Part shown: one piece after another, positions 55,804-63,345 of the stretch | Numbering within the stretch: the first letter of the stretch is position 1 | Layout: every line of letters begins with the position of its first letter | NCBI GenBank assembly: GCA_015063885.1 | Contig: SVTH01000004.1 | Location: 124,001-188,000, forward strand | Source of the DNA: Oscillospiraceae bacterium | GTDB taxonomy: Bacteria > Bacillota > Clostridia > Oscillospirales > CAG-382 | Direction: 5' to 3' | Length of the DNA: 64,000 bases | Translations under genes and position numbers: made by a program | The notes under the pieces: generated by a model | What the model was told of the DNA's origin: nothing | What the model saw: the letters and a program-made list of their open reading frames with translations, nothing else | The model's database searches: none

Positions 55804-58185
55804 ATGAAAGTTTCTTTGAATTGGCTGAAAGATTATGTAAACCTGCCCTATTCCGCTCACGACTTCTCCGAGGCCATGACCATGAGCGGCACCAAGGTAG
55901 AAGGATATGAAATTCTGGAGGAAAAGCTCCACGGCATCGTGGTAGGTAAGCTTCTCTCCGTGGTTCCCCATCCCGATTCCGACCACATGGTAGTCTGTCA
56001 GGTAGAAGTGGGCGGCGAACGTCCTTTGCAGATCGTCACCGGCGCACAGAACGTGAAAGAGGGCGACCTGGTTCCCGTCTGCACCAACGGCTCTCTGTTG
56101 CCCGACGGCAAGACCATCAAGACCGGCAAGCTGAGAGGCGTCCTGTCCGAGGGTATGCTTTGCTCCCTGGGCGAATTGGGCCTCACCACCCACGACTTCC
56201 CCTATGCCATCGAGGACGGCATCTTCATCCTGCAGGAGGATTGCAAGCCCGGCGACGACATCCGCGACGTATTGGGTATGCGGGACACCATCGTAGAGTT
56301 TGAGCTCACCTTCAACCGTCCCGACTGTCTTTCCTATCTGGGTATCGCCCGTGAGGCGGCGGCAACCTTCCACCAGCCTTTGAATATCAACGCTCCCGTG
56401 GTGAAGGGTACCTCTGACGGCGACAAGGTGGAAAACTACATTTCCGTAGAGATCCGCAATCCCGTCCTTTGCCCCCGCTACACCGCAAGAGCCGTGAAGA
56501 ACGTGAAGATCGCACCTTCTCCTCTGTGGCTGCGTACCAAGCTTCGCAATGCGGGCATCCGTCCCATCAATAACATCGTTGACATCACCAACTACGTCAT
56601 GCTGGAATACGGCCAGCCCATGCACGCCTTCGACGCCAATTATATCGGCAGTAAGAAGATCGTGGTGCGCAACGCCGCAGAAGGGGAGATCATCACCACC
56701 CTGGACGGCGTGGACCGTAAGCTCACCTCCGATATGCTCTGCATTGCCGACGGGGAAAAGCCCGTGGCATTGGCAGGGGTTATGGGCGGCTTGAACAGCG
56801 AGATTCTGGATTCCACCACCACGGTGATCTTCGAAAGCGCCAACTTCGCCCGTGAGAACATCCGTAAGACCTCCCGTGCGGTAAACCTCCGCACCGAGTC
56901 CTCCGCCAAGTTTGAGAAGGGTCTGCCCCCCTGCAATACCCTTCCCGCGGTCCAGCGTGCCTGCGAGCTGGTAGAGCTGCTGGGCGCCGGCGAAGTTGTG
57001 GACGGCATCATCGACATCAACCACGCCGACGTGGATTCCCGTAAGGTATACTTCGATTGGAAGCGTGTCAACCAGCTGTTGGGCACCTGCCTCACCTTGG
57101 AAGAGATGGCAGACCTGCTCCGTCCTCTGGATCTTATCTGGGACGGGGAAGAGAGCCTCATCGTCTCCCCTTACCGCGGAGACATCATCACCACCGCCGA
57201 CATCGCGGAAGAGGTGGTCCGTCTCTACGGCTTTGATAAGATCGAAGCGACTCAGTTCGTGGGCAGAGCCACCGAGGGCGGCGAGAACGACTCCCAGAAG
57301 TTCCGTACTCTCATTGACCGTACTATGACCGGTCTGGGCTACAACGAGATCTATACCTATTCCTTCGTTTCTCCCTCCGAGCTGGATCAGATCCGCATCC
57401 CCGCCGATTCTCCCCTGAGAGATCAGCTCACCATTCTGAACCCCCTGGGTGAAGATACCTCCGTGATGCGTACCCATCCTCTGCCCTCCATGCTCCGCGT
57501 AGTTGCTCACAACGTGGCTCACCGTGTGAAGGCGGCGCAGTTCTATGAGAACGCCACTTTGTACTTCAAGGAAGGCACTATGTCCCGTGAGGAGAAGACT
57601 TTGTGCTTCGCTTCTTACGGCTGCGGCGATTTCTACGCTCTGAAGGCAGACACCAACGCTTTGCTGGATACCCTGCAGATCAAGGGCTATACCTACGCTT
57701 CCAACGGGGAAGACCCCTGCTTCCATCCCGGCCGTTGTGCGGATATCTATTGCGGCGACGTGAAGCTGGGCACCATCGGTCAGATCCATCCCGCAGTATG
57801 CGGCAACTTCGACATCGATGTACCCGTCTACGGCGCACTCCTGTCCGATAACGTCATGGCGTCCTGCGTAGCGGAAGAGAAGAAGTATATTCCTCTGCCC
57901 GTTTACCAGGCAATGGAGCGTGACCTGGCTCTCCTGTGCGACGACGACCTGGAGGCAGGCACTCTCTGCAAGATGATCCGTTCCTTCGCAGGCAAGTCCC
58001 TGGTGGATACCTACGTCTTCGACGTGTATAAGGGCAAGGGCATCGCAGAGGGCAAGAAGTCCGTGGCTGTCCGCCTGGTATTCCGTCTGAACGACCGTAC
58101 CATGACCGACGAGGAAGCCGACAACGGCGTCCGCAAGGTGCTGAAAAAGCTGGAATCCGAGGGCGGCATTACCCTCAGAAACTAA
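55804..58185 (+). CDS. pheT: Phenylalanyl-tRNA synthetase beta subunit
   Basis: 793 residues, full length. N-terminal tRNA-binding EMAP-like domain (LHGIVVGKLLSVVPHPDSD), B3/4 editing domain (TNYVMLEYGQPMHAFDA), B5, catalytic-like core, and the C-terminal anticodon-binding FDX-ACB domain (VYQAMERDLALLCDDD). Forms the (alpha-beta)2 enzyme with PheS. AAGGAGG well placed. Confidence 0.97.
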   Translation: MKVSLNWLKDYVNLPYSAHDFSEAMTMSGTKVEGYEILEEKLHGIVVGKLLSVVPHPDSDHMVVCQVEVGGERPLQIVTGAQNVKEGDLVPVCTNGSLLPDGKTIKTGKLRGVLSEGMLCSLGELGLTTHDFPYAIEDGIFILQEDCKPGDDIRDVLGMRDTIVEFELTFNRPDCLSYLGIAREAAATFHQPLNINAPVVKGTSDGDKVENYISVEIRNPVLCPRYTARAVKNVKIAPSPLWLRTKLRNAGIRPINNIVDITNYVMLEYGQPMHAFDANYIGSKKIVVRNAAEGEIITTLDGVDRKLTSDMLCIADGEKPVALAGVMGGLNSEILDSTTTVIFESANFARENIRKTSRAVNLRTESSAKFEKGLPPCNTLPAVQRACELVELLGAGEVVDGIIDINHADVDSRKVYFDWKRVNQLLGTCLTLEEMADLLRPLDLIWDGEESLIVSPYRGDIITTADIAEEVVRLYGFDKIEATQFVGRATEGGENDSQKFRTLIDRTMTGLGYNEIYTYSFVSPSELDQIRIPADSPLRDQLTILNPLGEDTSVMRTHPLPSMLRVVAHNVAHRVKAAQFYENATLYFKEGTMSREEKTLCFASYGCGDFYALKADTNALLDTLQIKGYTYASNGEDPCFHPGRCADIYCGDVKLGTIGQIHPAVCGNFDIDVPVYGALLSDNVMASCVAEEKKYIPLPVYQAMERDLALLCDDDLEAGTLCKMIRSFAGKSLVDTYVFDVYKGKGIAEGKKSVAVRLVFRLNDRTMTDEEADNGVRKVLKKLESEGGITLRN

Positions 58186-58212
58186 AAAAATTGCAAAGTC
58201 TCAAAAAAACTC

Positions 58213-58241
58213 TTGCAAATTCCCAAGAATTGGTTTATAAT
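58213..58241 (+). promoter_or_regulatory. Sigma-70 promoter with TTGCAA -35 for ireB
   Basis: TTGCAA (58213-58218), 17-nt spacer, TATAAT (58236-58241). An additional TTGCAA lies about 21 nt further upstream. The leader is about 48 nt. Confidence 0.78.
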
Positions 58242-58295
58242 AGCAGGTAAGGATGAAACATCCGTTTGAGATCATTACGACAGGAGAGGGCCAAT

Positions 58296-58562
58296 ATGTT
58301 AGACAACAAACAAAAAACCATCACGTTTTCCGTCAAAGACACTCGCAGAGAAGAGATTCGCGAGATCGTGAAGGGCGTGTATAACTCCCTGATCGAGAAC
58401 GGATACAACCCCACCAATCAGATCGTTGGTTATATCATCTCGGAAGATCCCACGTATATCACCAACTATAAGAACGCCCGCACCATCATCAGCAAGCTGG
58501 ACCGTGATGAGCTGTTGCGCGCCCTGGTGGAGGATTTCATCCGTCTGGAACAGAAAGGGTGA
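58296..58562 (+). CDS. ireB: IreB-family regulatory phosphoprotein (UPF0297)
   Basis: 88 residues. TITFSVKDTRREEIREI and YNPTNQIVGYIISEDPTYIT match UPF0297. In Enterococcus faecalis IreB is phosphorylated by the PASTA kinase IreK on N-terminal Thr residues and modulates cephalosporin tolerance; Thr near the N-terminus are kept here. AGGAGAGG precedes ATG 58296 by 6 nt. In most relatives ireB stands between alaS and ruvX; here neither neighbours it. Confidence 0.92.
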   Translation: MLDNKQKTITFSVKDTRREEIREIVKGVYNSLIENGYNPTNQIVGYIISEDPTYITNYKNARTIISKLDRDELLRALVEDFIRLEQKG

Positions 58563-58567
58563 TTGAA

Positions 58568-58852
58568 ATGGCAGAACAAAAGGTTCTGACGTACAAGGGG
58601 AAGCCCCTCGTCCGCCAGGGAAGATTCATCTTCTACGGCAATCCCGACGATAAGTGCATCCTCTTTATGAACATTCTGGATACCAAGAAGGTTGGCGACT
58701 TGGAGGTTGCTACCCGTGTTTTGGTGCAGATCCAGGATACCGATGAGGAGAAGTCCTTCAACGACAAGATCCTCAAGCAATGCGAGAAGCGCAGTCTGGG
58801 CGATGCCTTTGACATCGGCACCATCTGGCTGGAGCGTGCGCTGAGAGCGTAA
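58568..58852 (+). CDS. Unrecognised 94-residue protein downstream of ireB
   Basis: Short soluble protein (EQKVLTYKGKPLVRQGRFIFYGNP start; middle MNILDTKKVGDLEVATRVLVQIQ) probably mostly beta. It stands where ruvX or a DUF1292 protein would be expected, but I see no RuvX (RNase H fold) or DUF1292 signature. AAAGGG lies 8 nt before ATG 58568. It starts 5 bp after ireB, so shares its promoter, and a terminator follows. Confidence 0.78.
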   Translation: MAEQKVLTYKGKPLVRQGRFIFYGNPDDKCILFMNILDTKKVGDLEVATRVLVQIQDTDEEKSFNDKILKQCEKRSLGDAFDIGTIWLERALRA

Positions 58853-58880
58853 CGCGCTTTTCCACCATCGAAAGCGAAGA

Positions 58881-58913
58881 AGGGCGGTCGGATCTTCCGA
58901 TCACCCTTTCTTT
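58881..58913 (+). terminator. Intrinsic terminator after the ireB unit
   Basis: AGGGcGGTCGGA pairs with TCCGATCaCCCT (58881-58892, 58896-58907), one mismatch and one G-T pair, followed by TTTCTTT. The next gene starts about 29 bp later with no visible promoter in that gap. Confidence 0.85.
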
Positions 58914-58941
58914 GTGAAAACCGTGTAGAAAAAGGAGCTTT

Positions 58942-59574
58942 ATGAACGTATTTTGGGATTGGAACGGTACCCTTTGCGACGACGTGGGACTCTCCCTGGA
59001 GGCGGTGAACGCCATGCTGGAAAAGCGGGGAAGAGCACCTATCGACCTGGCGGAATACCATACCTATATCGATACTCCCATCAGCAAATTCTACGAACGT
59101 CTCTTTGACTTCGAGATCGATCCCATGCCCGTCCTTTCGGCGGAGTTTTACGGCTATTACGGCTCCCACGCCCATACCCTGCATTTGACGGAGGGCGTCC
59201 TCACGGTGCTGGAAGCCTTGAAGCAAGCGGGCGCAAAGCAGTTTATCCTCTCCTCCAGCCATAAGGACCACATCCTCCCCCTGGCAAAGGAGTGGGGCAT
59301 CCTGCCTTATTTCGAAGCCGTGCTGGGCGCTGAGGACTGGAAGGTAGGCTCCAAATCGGAGCGTGCCAGGACCTTCTGCTGTGAAAACGGCCTTTGTCCC
59401 GAGGAGACCTGGTTTATCGGCGACCTTCTCCACGACTACGAGACCGCATCTCTTTGCGGTGCCTCCTGCCTGCTGATCCCCGGCGGCCACCAAAGCGAGG
59501 CCGAACTGAAACAAACGGGCTTTTTCTGCCCCAACGTCTGTGAGATACCCGCCCGGTTAGGGCTCAAGCCATGA
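58942..59574 (+). CDS. HAD-superfamily hydrolase, DWNGT variant
   Basis: 210 residues resembling phosphoglycolate-phosphatase-type HAD enzymes with a C1 cap. Motif I reads DWNGTL (Asp6, Asn8), where the second Asp, usually the acid/base, is Asn; motif II is LSSSHKD, and motif IV is WFIGDLLHDYE. The substitution is seen in other clostridial homologues as far as I recall and may alter turnover or substrate. AAGGAGC is 6 nt before the ATG. Its stop overlaps the MATE gene (ATGA), suggesting a shared function or simple coupling. Confidence 0.85.
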   Translation: MNVFWDWNGTLCDDVGLSLEAVNAMLEKRGRAPIDLAEYHTYIDTPISKFYERLFDFEIDPMPVLSAEFYGYYGSHAHTLHLTEGVLTVLEALKQAGAKQFILSSSHKDHILPLAKEWGILPYFEAVLGAEDWKVGSKSERARTFCCENGLCPEETWFIGDLLHDYETASLCGASCLLIPGGHQSEAELKQTGFFCPNVCEIPARLGLKP

Positions 59575-60950
59575 ATTTATTGCAAAATCTGTTTATCAAG
59601 GACAAAAAATTCTATAGGACGGTTGCCAAGATCGCCATCCCCATCGCCTTGCAGGGACTGATCACCTCAGGCGTCAACGCCATGGATACCGTCATGGTCA
59701 GCGAGCTGGGAGAGACCTCCCTTTCGGGCGTTACCCTTGCCACCCAGTTCATCACCATCTTCCAGATCTTCTGTATGGGCATCGGCATGGGTGCCTCCGT
59801 GCTTGTTGCCCGCTACTACGGTATGAACGACAAGTCCTCTCTGCGGAAGACCATCACCATCATGCTCCGTCTCTGCGTGGGCATGGCGGCACTGTTCTCC
59901 GTGGCAACGGCTATCTGTCCCGAGCTGATCATGAAGATCTACACCGAAGAGAGCGGCATCATCTCCGAGGGCATCTCCTACCTCCGCTATTCCGTTGCAA
60001 GCTATATCTTCCAAGGACTGTCCCTCACCTGTACCATCGTCCTGCGGAACGTGGACAAGGTACGTATGCCGCTGTACACCTCCATCGGTGCCTTTTTCGT
60101 CAATGTAGGCGCCAACTACCTGTTCATCTTCGGTAAATTCGGCTTACCGGAAATGGGGGTAGCGGGTGCGGCCGTAGGTACCCTGGTGGCCCGTGTCTTT
60201 GAATTCGCTGTGATCTGCGGTTACCTGTTCTTTGTGGAAAAGCAGATCGGCTACCGCCTGCGGGAGTTCTTCCGCCCCGTGGGTAATCTGTGGAAGGAAT
60301 ACATCCGTATCAGCATTCCCGTATTCATCAGCGACGGCATTTTGGCACTGGGTAACAATTCCGTGGCCATGGTCATCGGCAGAATGGGGGAGAGCTTCGT
60401 GGCGGCAAACTCCGTCACCACCGTGACCCAACAGCTCAGCTCCGTGATGACCCAGGGCTTTTCCCAGGCAGGCGCCATCGTCACGGGCTATACCCTGGGA
60501 GAGGGGGACAGAGAAAAAGCCCACCGCCAGGGCTACGCCTTCCTGGGGATCGGCTTTGTCTTCGGCCTTGTGGCGGCGGGGATCATCCTCCTGCTTTCCG
60601 AGCCTATGATCTACGCCTACGGTCTTAAGGATGAAACGGCAGGGATCGCCCGCCAGCTCATGCTTTCCATTGCCATCATTATTGTCTTCCAGGCTACCAA
60701 CAGCATTATGACCAAGGGCGTCCTACGGGGCGGGGGAGATACCAAGGTGTTAATGGTGGCAGACAATCTGTTCCTGTGGGTGGCTTCCGTTCCCCTGGGT
60801 GCACTGTTCGGACTGGTTTTGGGCCTGCCCGCCTTCTGGGTGTACTTCGCCTTGAAGATCGACCAGGTACTGAAGGCTGTCTGGTGCGTCATCCGCCTCC
60901 GCAGCGGTAAGTGGATCAAAAAGATTCGCACGGAAAAAGAGCTCGCATAA
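59571..60950 (+). CDS. MATE-family multidrug/metabolite exporter
   Basis: 459 residues, twelve predicted membrane spans in two homologous halves (first half from RTVAKIAIPIALQGLITSGV, second from EYIRISIPVFISDGILALGN). MATE proteins export cationic compounds using Na+ or H+. Substrate unknown. A terminator follows directly. Confidence 0.94.
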   Translation: MNLLQNLFIKDKKFYRTVAKIAIPIALQGLITSGVNAMDTVMVSELGETSLSGVTLATQFITIFQIFCMGIGMGASVLVARYYGMNDKSSLRKTITIMLRLCVGMAALFSVATAICPELIMKIYTEESGIISEGISYLRYSVASYIFQGLSLTCTIVLRNVDKVRMPLYTSIGAFFVNVGANYLFIFGKFGLPEMGVAGAAVGTLVARVFEFAVICGYLFFVEKQIGYRLREFFRPVGNLWKEYIRISIPVFISDGILALGNNSVAMVIGRMGESFVAANSVTTVTQQLSSVMTQGFSQAGAIVTGYTLGEGDREKAHRQGYAFLGIGFVFGLVAAGIILLLSEPMIYAYGLKDETAGIARQLMLSIAIIIVFQATNSIMTKGVLRGGGDTKVLMVADNLFLWVASVPLGALFGLVLGLPAFWVYFALKIDQVLKAVWCVIRLRSGKWIKKIRTEKELA

Positions 60951-60957
60951 TTCAACC

Positions 60958-60989
60958 AAGAGTATTCCTCGCGAATACTCTTTTTTTCT
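60958..60989 (+). terminator. Intrinsic terminator after the MATE gene
   Basis: AAGAGTATTC (60958-60967), loop CTCGC, GAATACTCTT (60973-60982), then a T-rich run to 60990. The rtcB promoter -35 box overlaps the end of the T-run. Confidence 0.92.
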
Positions 60990-61017
60990 TGACAGCAGAA
61001 GCCTGCGTATGTTATAG
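60989..61017 (+). promoter_or_regulatory. Promoter of the rtcB unit
   Basis: TTGACA (60989-60994), 17-nt spacer, TTATAG (61012-61017). Start near 61024, leader about 87 nt to rtcB and about 30 nt to the short upstream frame at 61053. Confidence 0.7.
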
Positions 61018-61052
61018 TTTATATAGAAATCCAAAAAAAGGAGATGATCGTT

Positions 61053-61166
61053 ATGTCTGCCGTTTATTTTGTTCGGACGATTCACACAACACAACAAAAC
61101 AGGAGACTATATGATCGATTTACAAGGCAAAAGAAATTCTGCCATTATATTCACAGACAAGCTTGA
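61053..61166 (+). CDS. Short upstream open frame overlapping the rtcB start
   Basis: 37 codons, ATG 61053 with AAGGAG 9 nt upstream, at least as good as the rtcB site. It ends at TGA 61164-61166, about 55 nt inside rtcB in another frame. The peptide is basic (VRTIHTTQQNRRLYDRF, then RQKKFCHYIH) and matches nothing I know. It may be a leader peptide that tunes rtcB translation, or chance. Confidence 0.4.
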   Translation: MSAVYFVRTIHTTQQNRRLYDRFTRQKKFCHYIHRQA

Positions 61167-62283
61167 CAAAGCGGCCAAAACGCAGATCGCCGCCCTGCTC
61201 CGTGAGGAAGCCTACGCCGATTCCAAGATCCGCATCATGCCCGATACCCACGCGGGAAAGGGAGTGGCCGTCGGCACCACCATGACCCTTTCCGGCAGAG
61301 TTGCCCCTTCCTTGGCGGGGGTGGATATAGGTTGCGGCATGGAGGTGGTCTTTTTGAAGGAAAAGGAAGTAGATCTCCCCGCATTGGACCGGGTCATCCA
61401 TACCTGCATCCCCTCCGGCGGCAAGATCCACGAAACACCCCAAGCAAGCTTTCCATTAGAAGCGCTCCAATGCTTCTCATTCGTAGACTATGACCGCGCC
61501 CTTCTCAGCCTGGGAACCCTGGGCGGCGGCAATCACTTTATCGAGCTGGACAAGACTGCCGACGGCACTTTAGTGCTGGTGATCCACTCCGGCTCCCGTA
61601 TGCTGGGGAGTGACGTGGCAACTTATTACCGTGACCAAGCCTACCGCTATTGGTGTAAAAAACTCCGCAAACGGGAAAAGCAACGCCGCTGCGACGAGTA
61701 CGGAGAGGGCTTCCGTTCCCGCAATTCCAAGCCAAGAGAGGGGATCAAGGTCTCTCGGGAGACCGCCGTGCTGGAAGGGGAGCTGTTCACGGCATACCTG
61801 CAGGACCTGGAGACTGTTACTGCCTTTGCAGATTTCAACCGCCGAACCATGGCAGAGCTGATCTGTAAGGAGCTGGGGCTTACCGCAGCAAGACGGTTTT
61901 CCTGTGTCCACAACACCATTGACACCCGCCGCATGATCCTGCGGAAGGGCGCCATTTCCGCAGGCCTCGGGGAAGAGGTCATCATCCCCCTGAATATGCG
62001 GGACGGCGCCATCTTAGGCATAGGCCTGGGCAATCCCCATTGGAACTATTCCGCACCCCACGGCGCAGGACGGATCTGTACCCGGGAGGAAGCCCGATAC
62101 GCCTTTTCCCCGGAGGACTTCCAAGCCCAAATGCAGGGCATCTATACCACTACGGCACAGAAAGGCTCCATAGACGAATGCCCCATGGCCTATAAACCGC
62201 CGGAACGGATCCTGTCCGCCATCGGAGACACCGTGTCTGTCACCGAGATCATCAAACCCATCTATAACTATAAGCATTGCTGA
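61111..62283 (+). CDS. rtcB: RtcB-family RNA ligase
   Basis: 390 residues. Cys75 in DIGCGME coordinates Mn2+; GGGNHFIE, VIHSGSR and the C-terminal SAPHGAGR, whose His is guanylylated, are all present. RtcB joins 2',3'-cyclic phosphate or 3'-phosphate RNA ends to 5'-OH ends, for tRNA or rRNA repair. No archease, rtcA or rtcR neighbour is seen. ATG 61111 has AGGAG 5 nt upstream; the TTG at 61069 lacks one. Single-gene unit with terminator. Confidence 0.93.
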   Translation: MIDLQGKRNSAIIFTDKLDKAAKTQIAALLREEAYADSKIRIMPDTHAGKGVAVGTTMTLSGRVAPSLAGVDIGCGMEVVFLKEKEVDLPALDRVIHTCIPSGGKIHETPQASFPLEALQCFSFVDYDRALLSLGTLGGGNHFIELDKTADGTLVLVIHSGSRMLGSDVATYYRDQAYRYWCKKLRKREKQRRCDEYGEGFRSRNSKPREGIKVSRETAVLEGELFTAYLQDLETVTAFADFNRRTMAELICKELGLTAARRFSCVHNTIDTRRMILRKGAISAGLGEEVIIPLNMRDGAILGIGLGNPHWNYSAPHGAGRICTREEARYAFSPEDFQAQMQGIYTTTAQKGSIDECPMAYKPPERILSAIGDTVSVTEIIKPIYNYKHC

Positions 62284-62288
62284 AAACA

Positions 62289-62320
62289 AAAAGAGCTTTC
62301 GTGCGTGAAAGCTCTTTTAT
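62289..62320 (+). terminator. Intrinsic terminator of rtcB
   Basis: AAAAGAGCTTTC (62289-62300), loop GTGCGT, GAAAGCTCTTTT (62307-62318), then ATT. The A-run on the 5' arm makes it potentially active on both strands. Confidence 0.88.
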
Positions 62321-62323
62321 TAT

Positions 62324-62402
62324 CCAAAAGCGATAGCTTTTGGCAATCGGTTTCTTTGGAGATCGTAAGAACCTTTCTTTTCCGAAAGAAAGGTTCTTAC
62401 AC
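62324..62402. repeat. Dispersed intergenic double-hairpin element, copy C
   Basis: First hairpin CCAAAAGC (62324-62331) with GCTTTTGG (62336-62343). Linker ATCGGTTTCTTTGGAGAT. Second hairpin: perfect 16-bp stem 62365-62380 with 62385-62400 (GTAAGAACCTTTCTTT) and loop TCCG. Sits, like copy A, between convergent gene ends. Confidence 0.78.
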
Positions 62403-62411
62403 GTTACTTCG

Positions 62412-63341
62412 TCAAATATTCATCTCATCCAAGGCCGCTGCGCCGATCAACCCGGCGTTGCCGCCCAAACGACCCGCGCGGATCAACGTGGAGCACTTGC
62501 CCACCGCATGACGCAAGGGCGCGAGAAGATTCTCACCCTCCTTGCTGATACCGCCGGAGATGACGATCATGTCGGGGCGGAAAATGTTGATCACGTTCCA
62601 CATACCCACCTCCAAGGATCTGATCCAGTCGTTGAAGATGCTTCTGGCCATGTTGTCCTCTTCGCTCATGGCGATGAACAAGGTCTTGCCGTTGGCGTGG
62701 CCGCCGTTTGCGGCGATGAGCTTACCCAAACGGCTGTTGGGAGCGTATCTCGCCTGATGCTCAACCTCTTTGATCAACGCACGGGTGGACGCCACCGTCT
62801 CCCAGCAACCGATCCGGCCGCAGCCGCAACGCTTGCCGTGAATGTCGATCACCATGTGCCCGATCTCACCGGCGTGGTTCTCCTTGCCGTGCAGCAGATT
62901 GCCGTCCACGATGATGCCGCCGCCGATGCCGGTACCCAGAGTGACGGTAACCACGTTTTTATACCCCTTGGAAACACCTGCCATATACTCGCCCCAGGCG
63001 GCGCAGTTTGCGTCGTTATCCAGCTTTGTGGGGGCACCGAAGGTTTCGCTCAGCATCTTCGCAAAGGGGATCTTTTCAATCGGAAGATTGTCCGCCGCAA
63101 CGGCGATACCCTTTTCCGTATCGATCTCGCCGGGGCAACCCATACCGATAAAGGTGATCTGCTCCTTGGAAATACCGTTGTCCTCCAAAAGCTTCTTGGT
63201 GCCGTCGATGACGATGGAAGAAAGCTGCCCGGGAGTCCTGCAATCCGCCGTTTTGAATTCCGCTTCCGCAATGATCTTATAGTTGTCGTCTACAACGCCC
63301 ATGCTGACGGTGGTTCCGCCCAAATCAATGCCGATCTTCAT
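62412..63341 (-). CDS. ROK-family sugar kinase (glucokinase-like)
   Basis: 309 residues. The phosphate-1 loop is GIDLGGTTVSMGVV near the N-terminus; ALVNGTG-like LGTGIGGGIIVDG and the ROK zinc motif CGCGRIGCWETVAS are clear. No DNA-binding domain, so an enzyme rather than a NagC-type repressor. Phosphorylates glucose or an N-acetylhexosamine; specificity not clear. AAGGAAGG precedes ATG 63341. Starts 4 bp after the nucleotidyltransferase gene. Confidence 0.93.
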   Translation of the reverse strand: MKIGIDLGGTTVSMGVVDDNYKIIAEAEFKTADCRTPGQLSSIVIDGTKKLLEDNGISKEQITFIGMGCPGEIDTEKGIAVAADNLPIEKIPFAKMLSETFGAPTKLDNDANCAAWGEYMAGVSKGYKNVVTVTLGTGIGGGIIVDGNLLHGKENHAGEIGHMVIDIHGKRCGCGRIGCWETVASTRALIKEVEHQARYAPNSRLGKLIAANGGHANGKTLFIAMSEEDNMARSIFNDWIRSLEVGMWNVINIFRPDMIVISGGISKEGENLLAPLRHAVGKCSTLIRAGRLGGNAGLIGAAALDEMNI

Positions 63342-63345
63342 ATCG

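Noticed and set aside
54736..57789. Antisense open frame of 1017 codons opposite pheS and pheT
   Set aside because: Same shadow effect; pheS and pheT on the other strand have full domain sets.
61069..61110. N-terminal extension of RtcB from TTG
   Set aside because: No Shine-Dalgarno; ATG 61111 has AGGAG at 5 nt and gives the conserved start.
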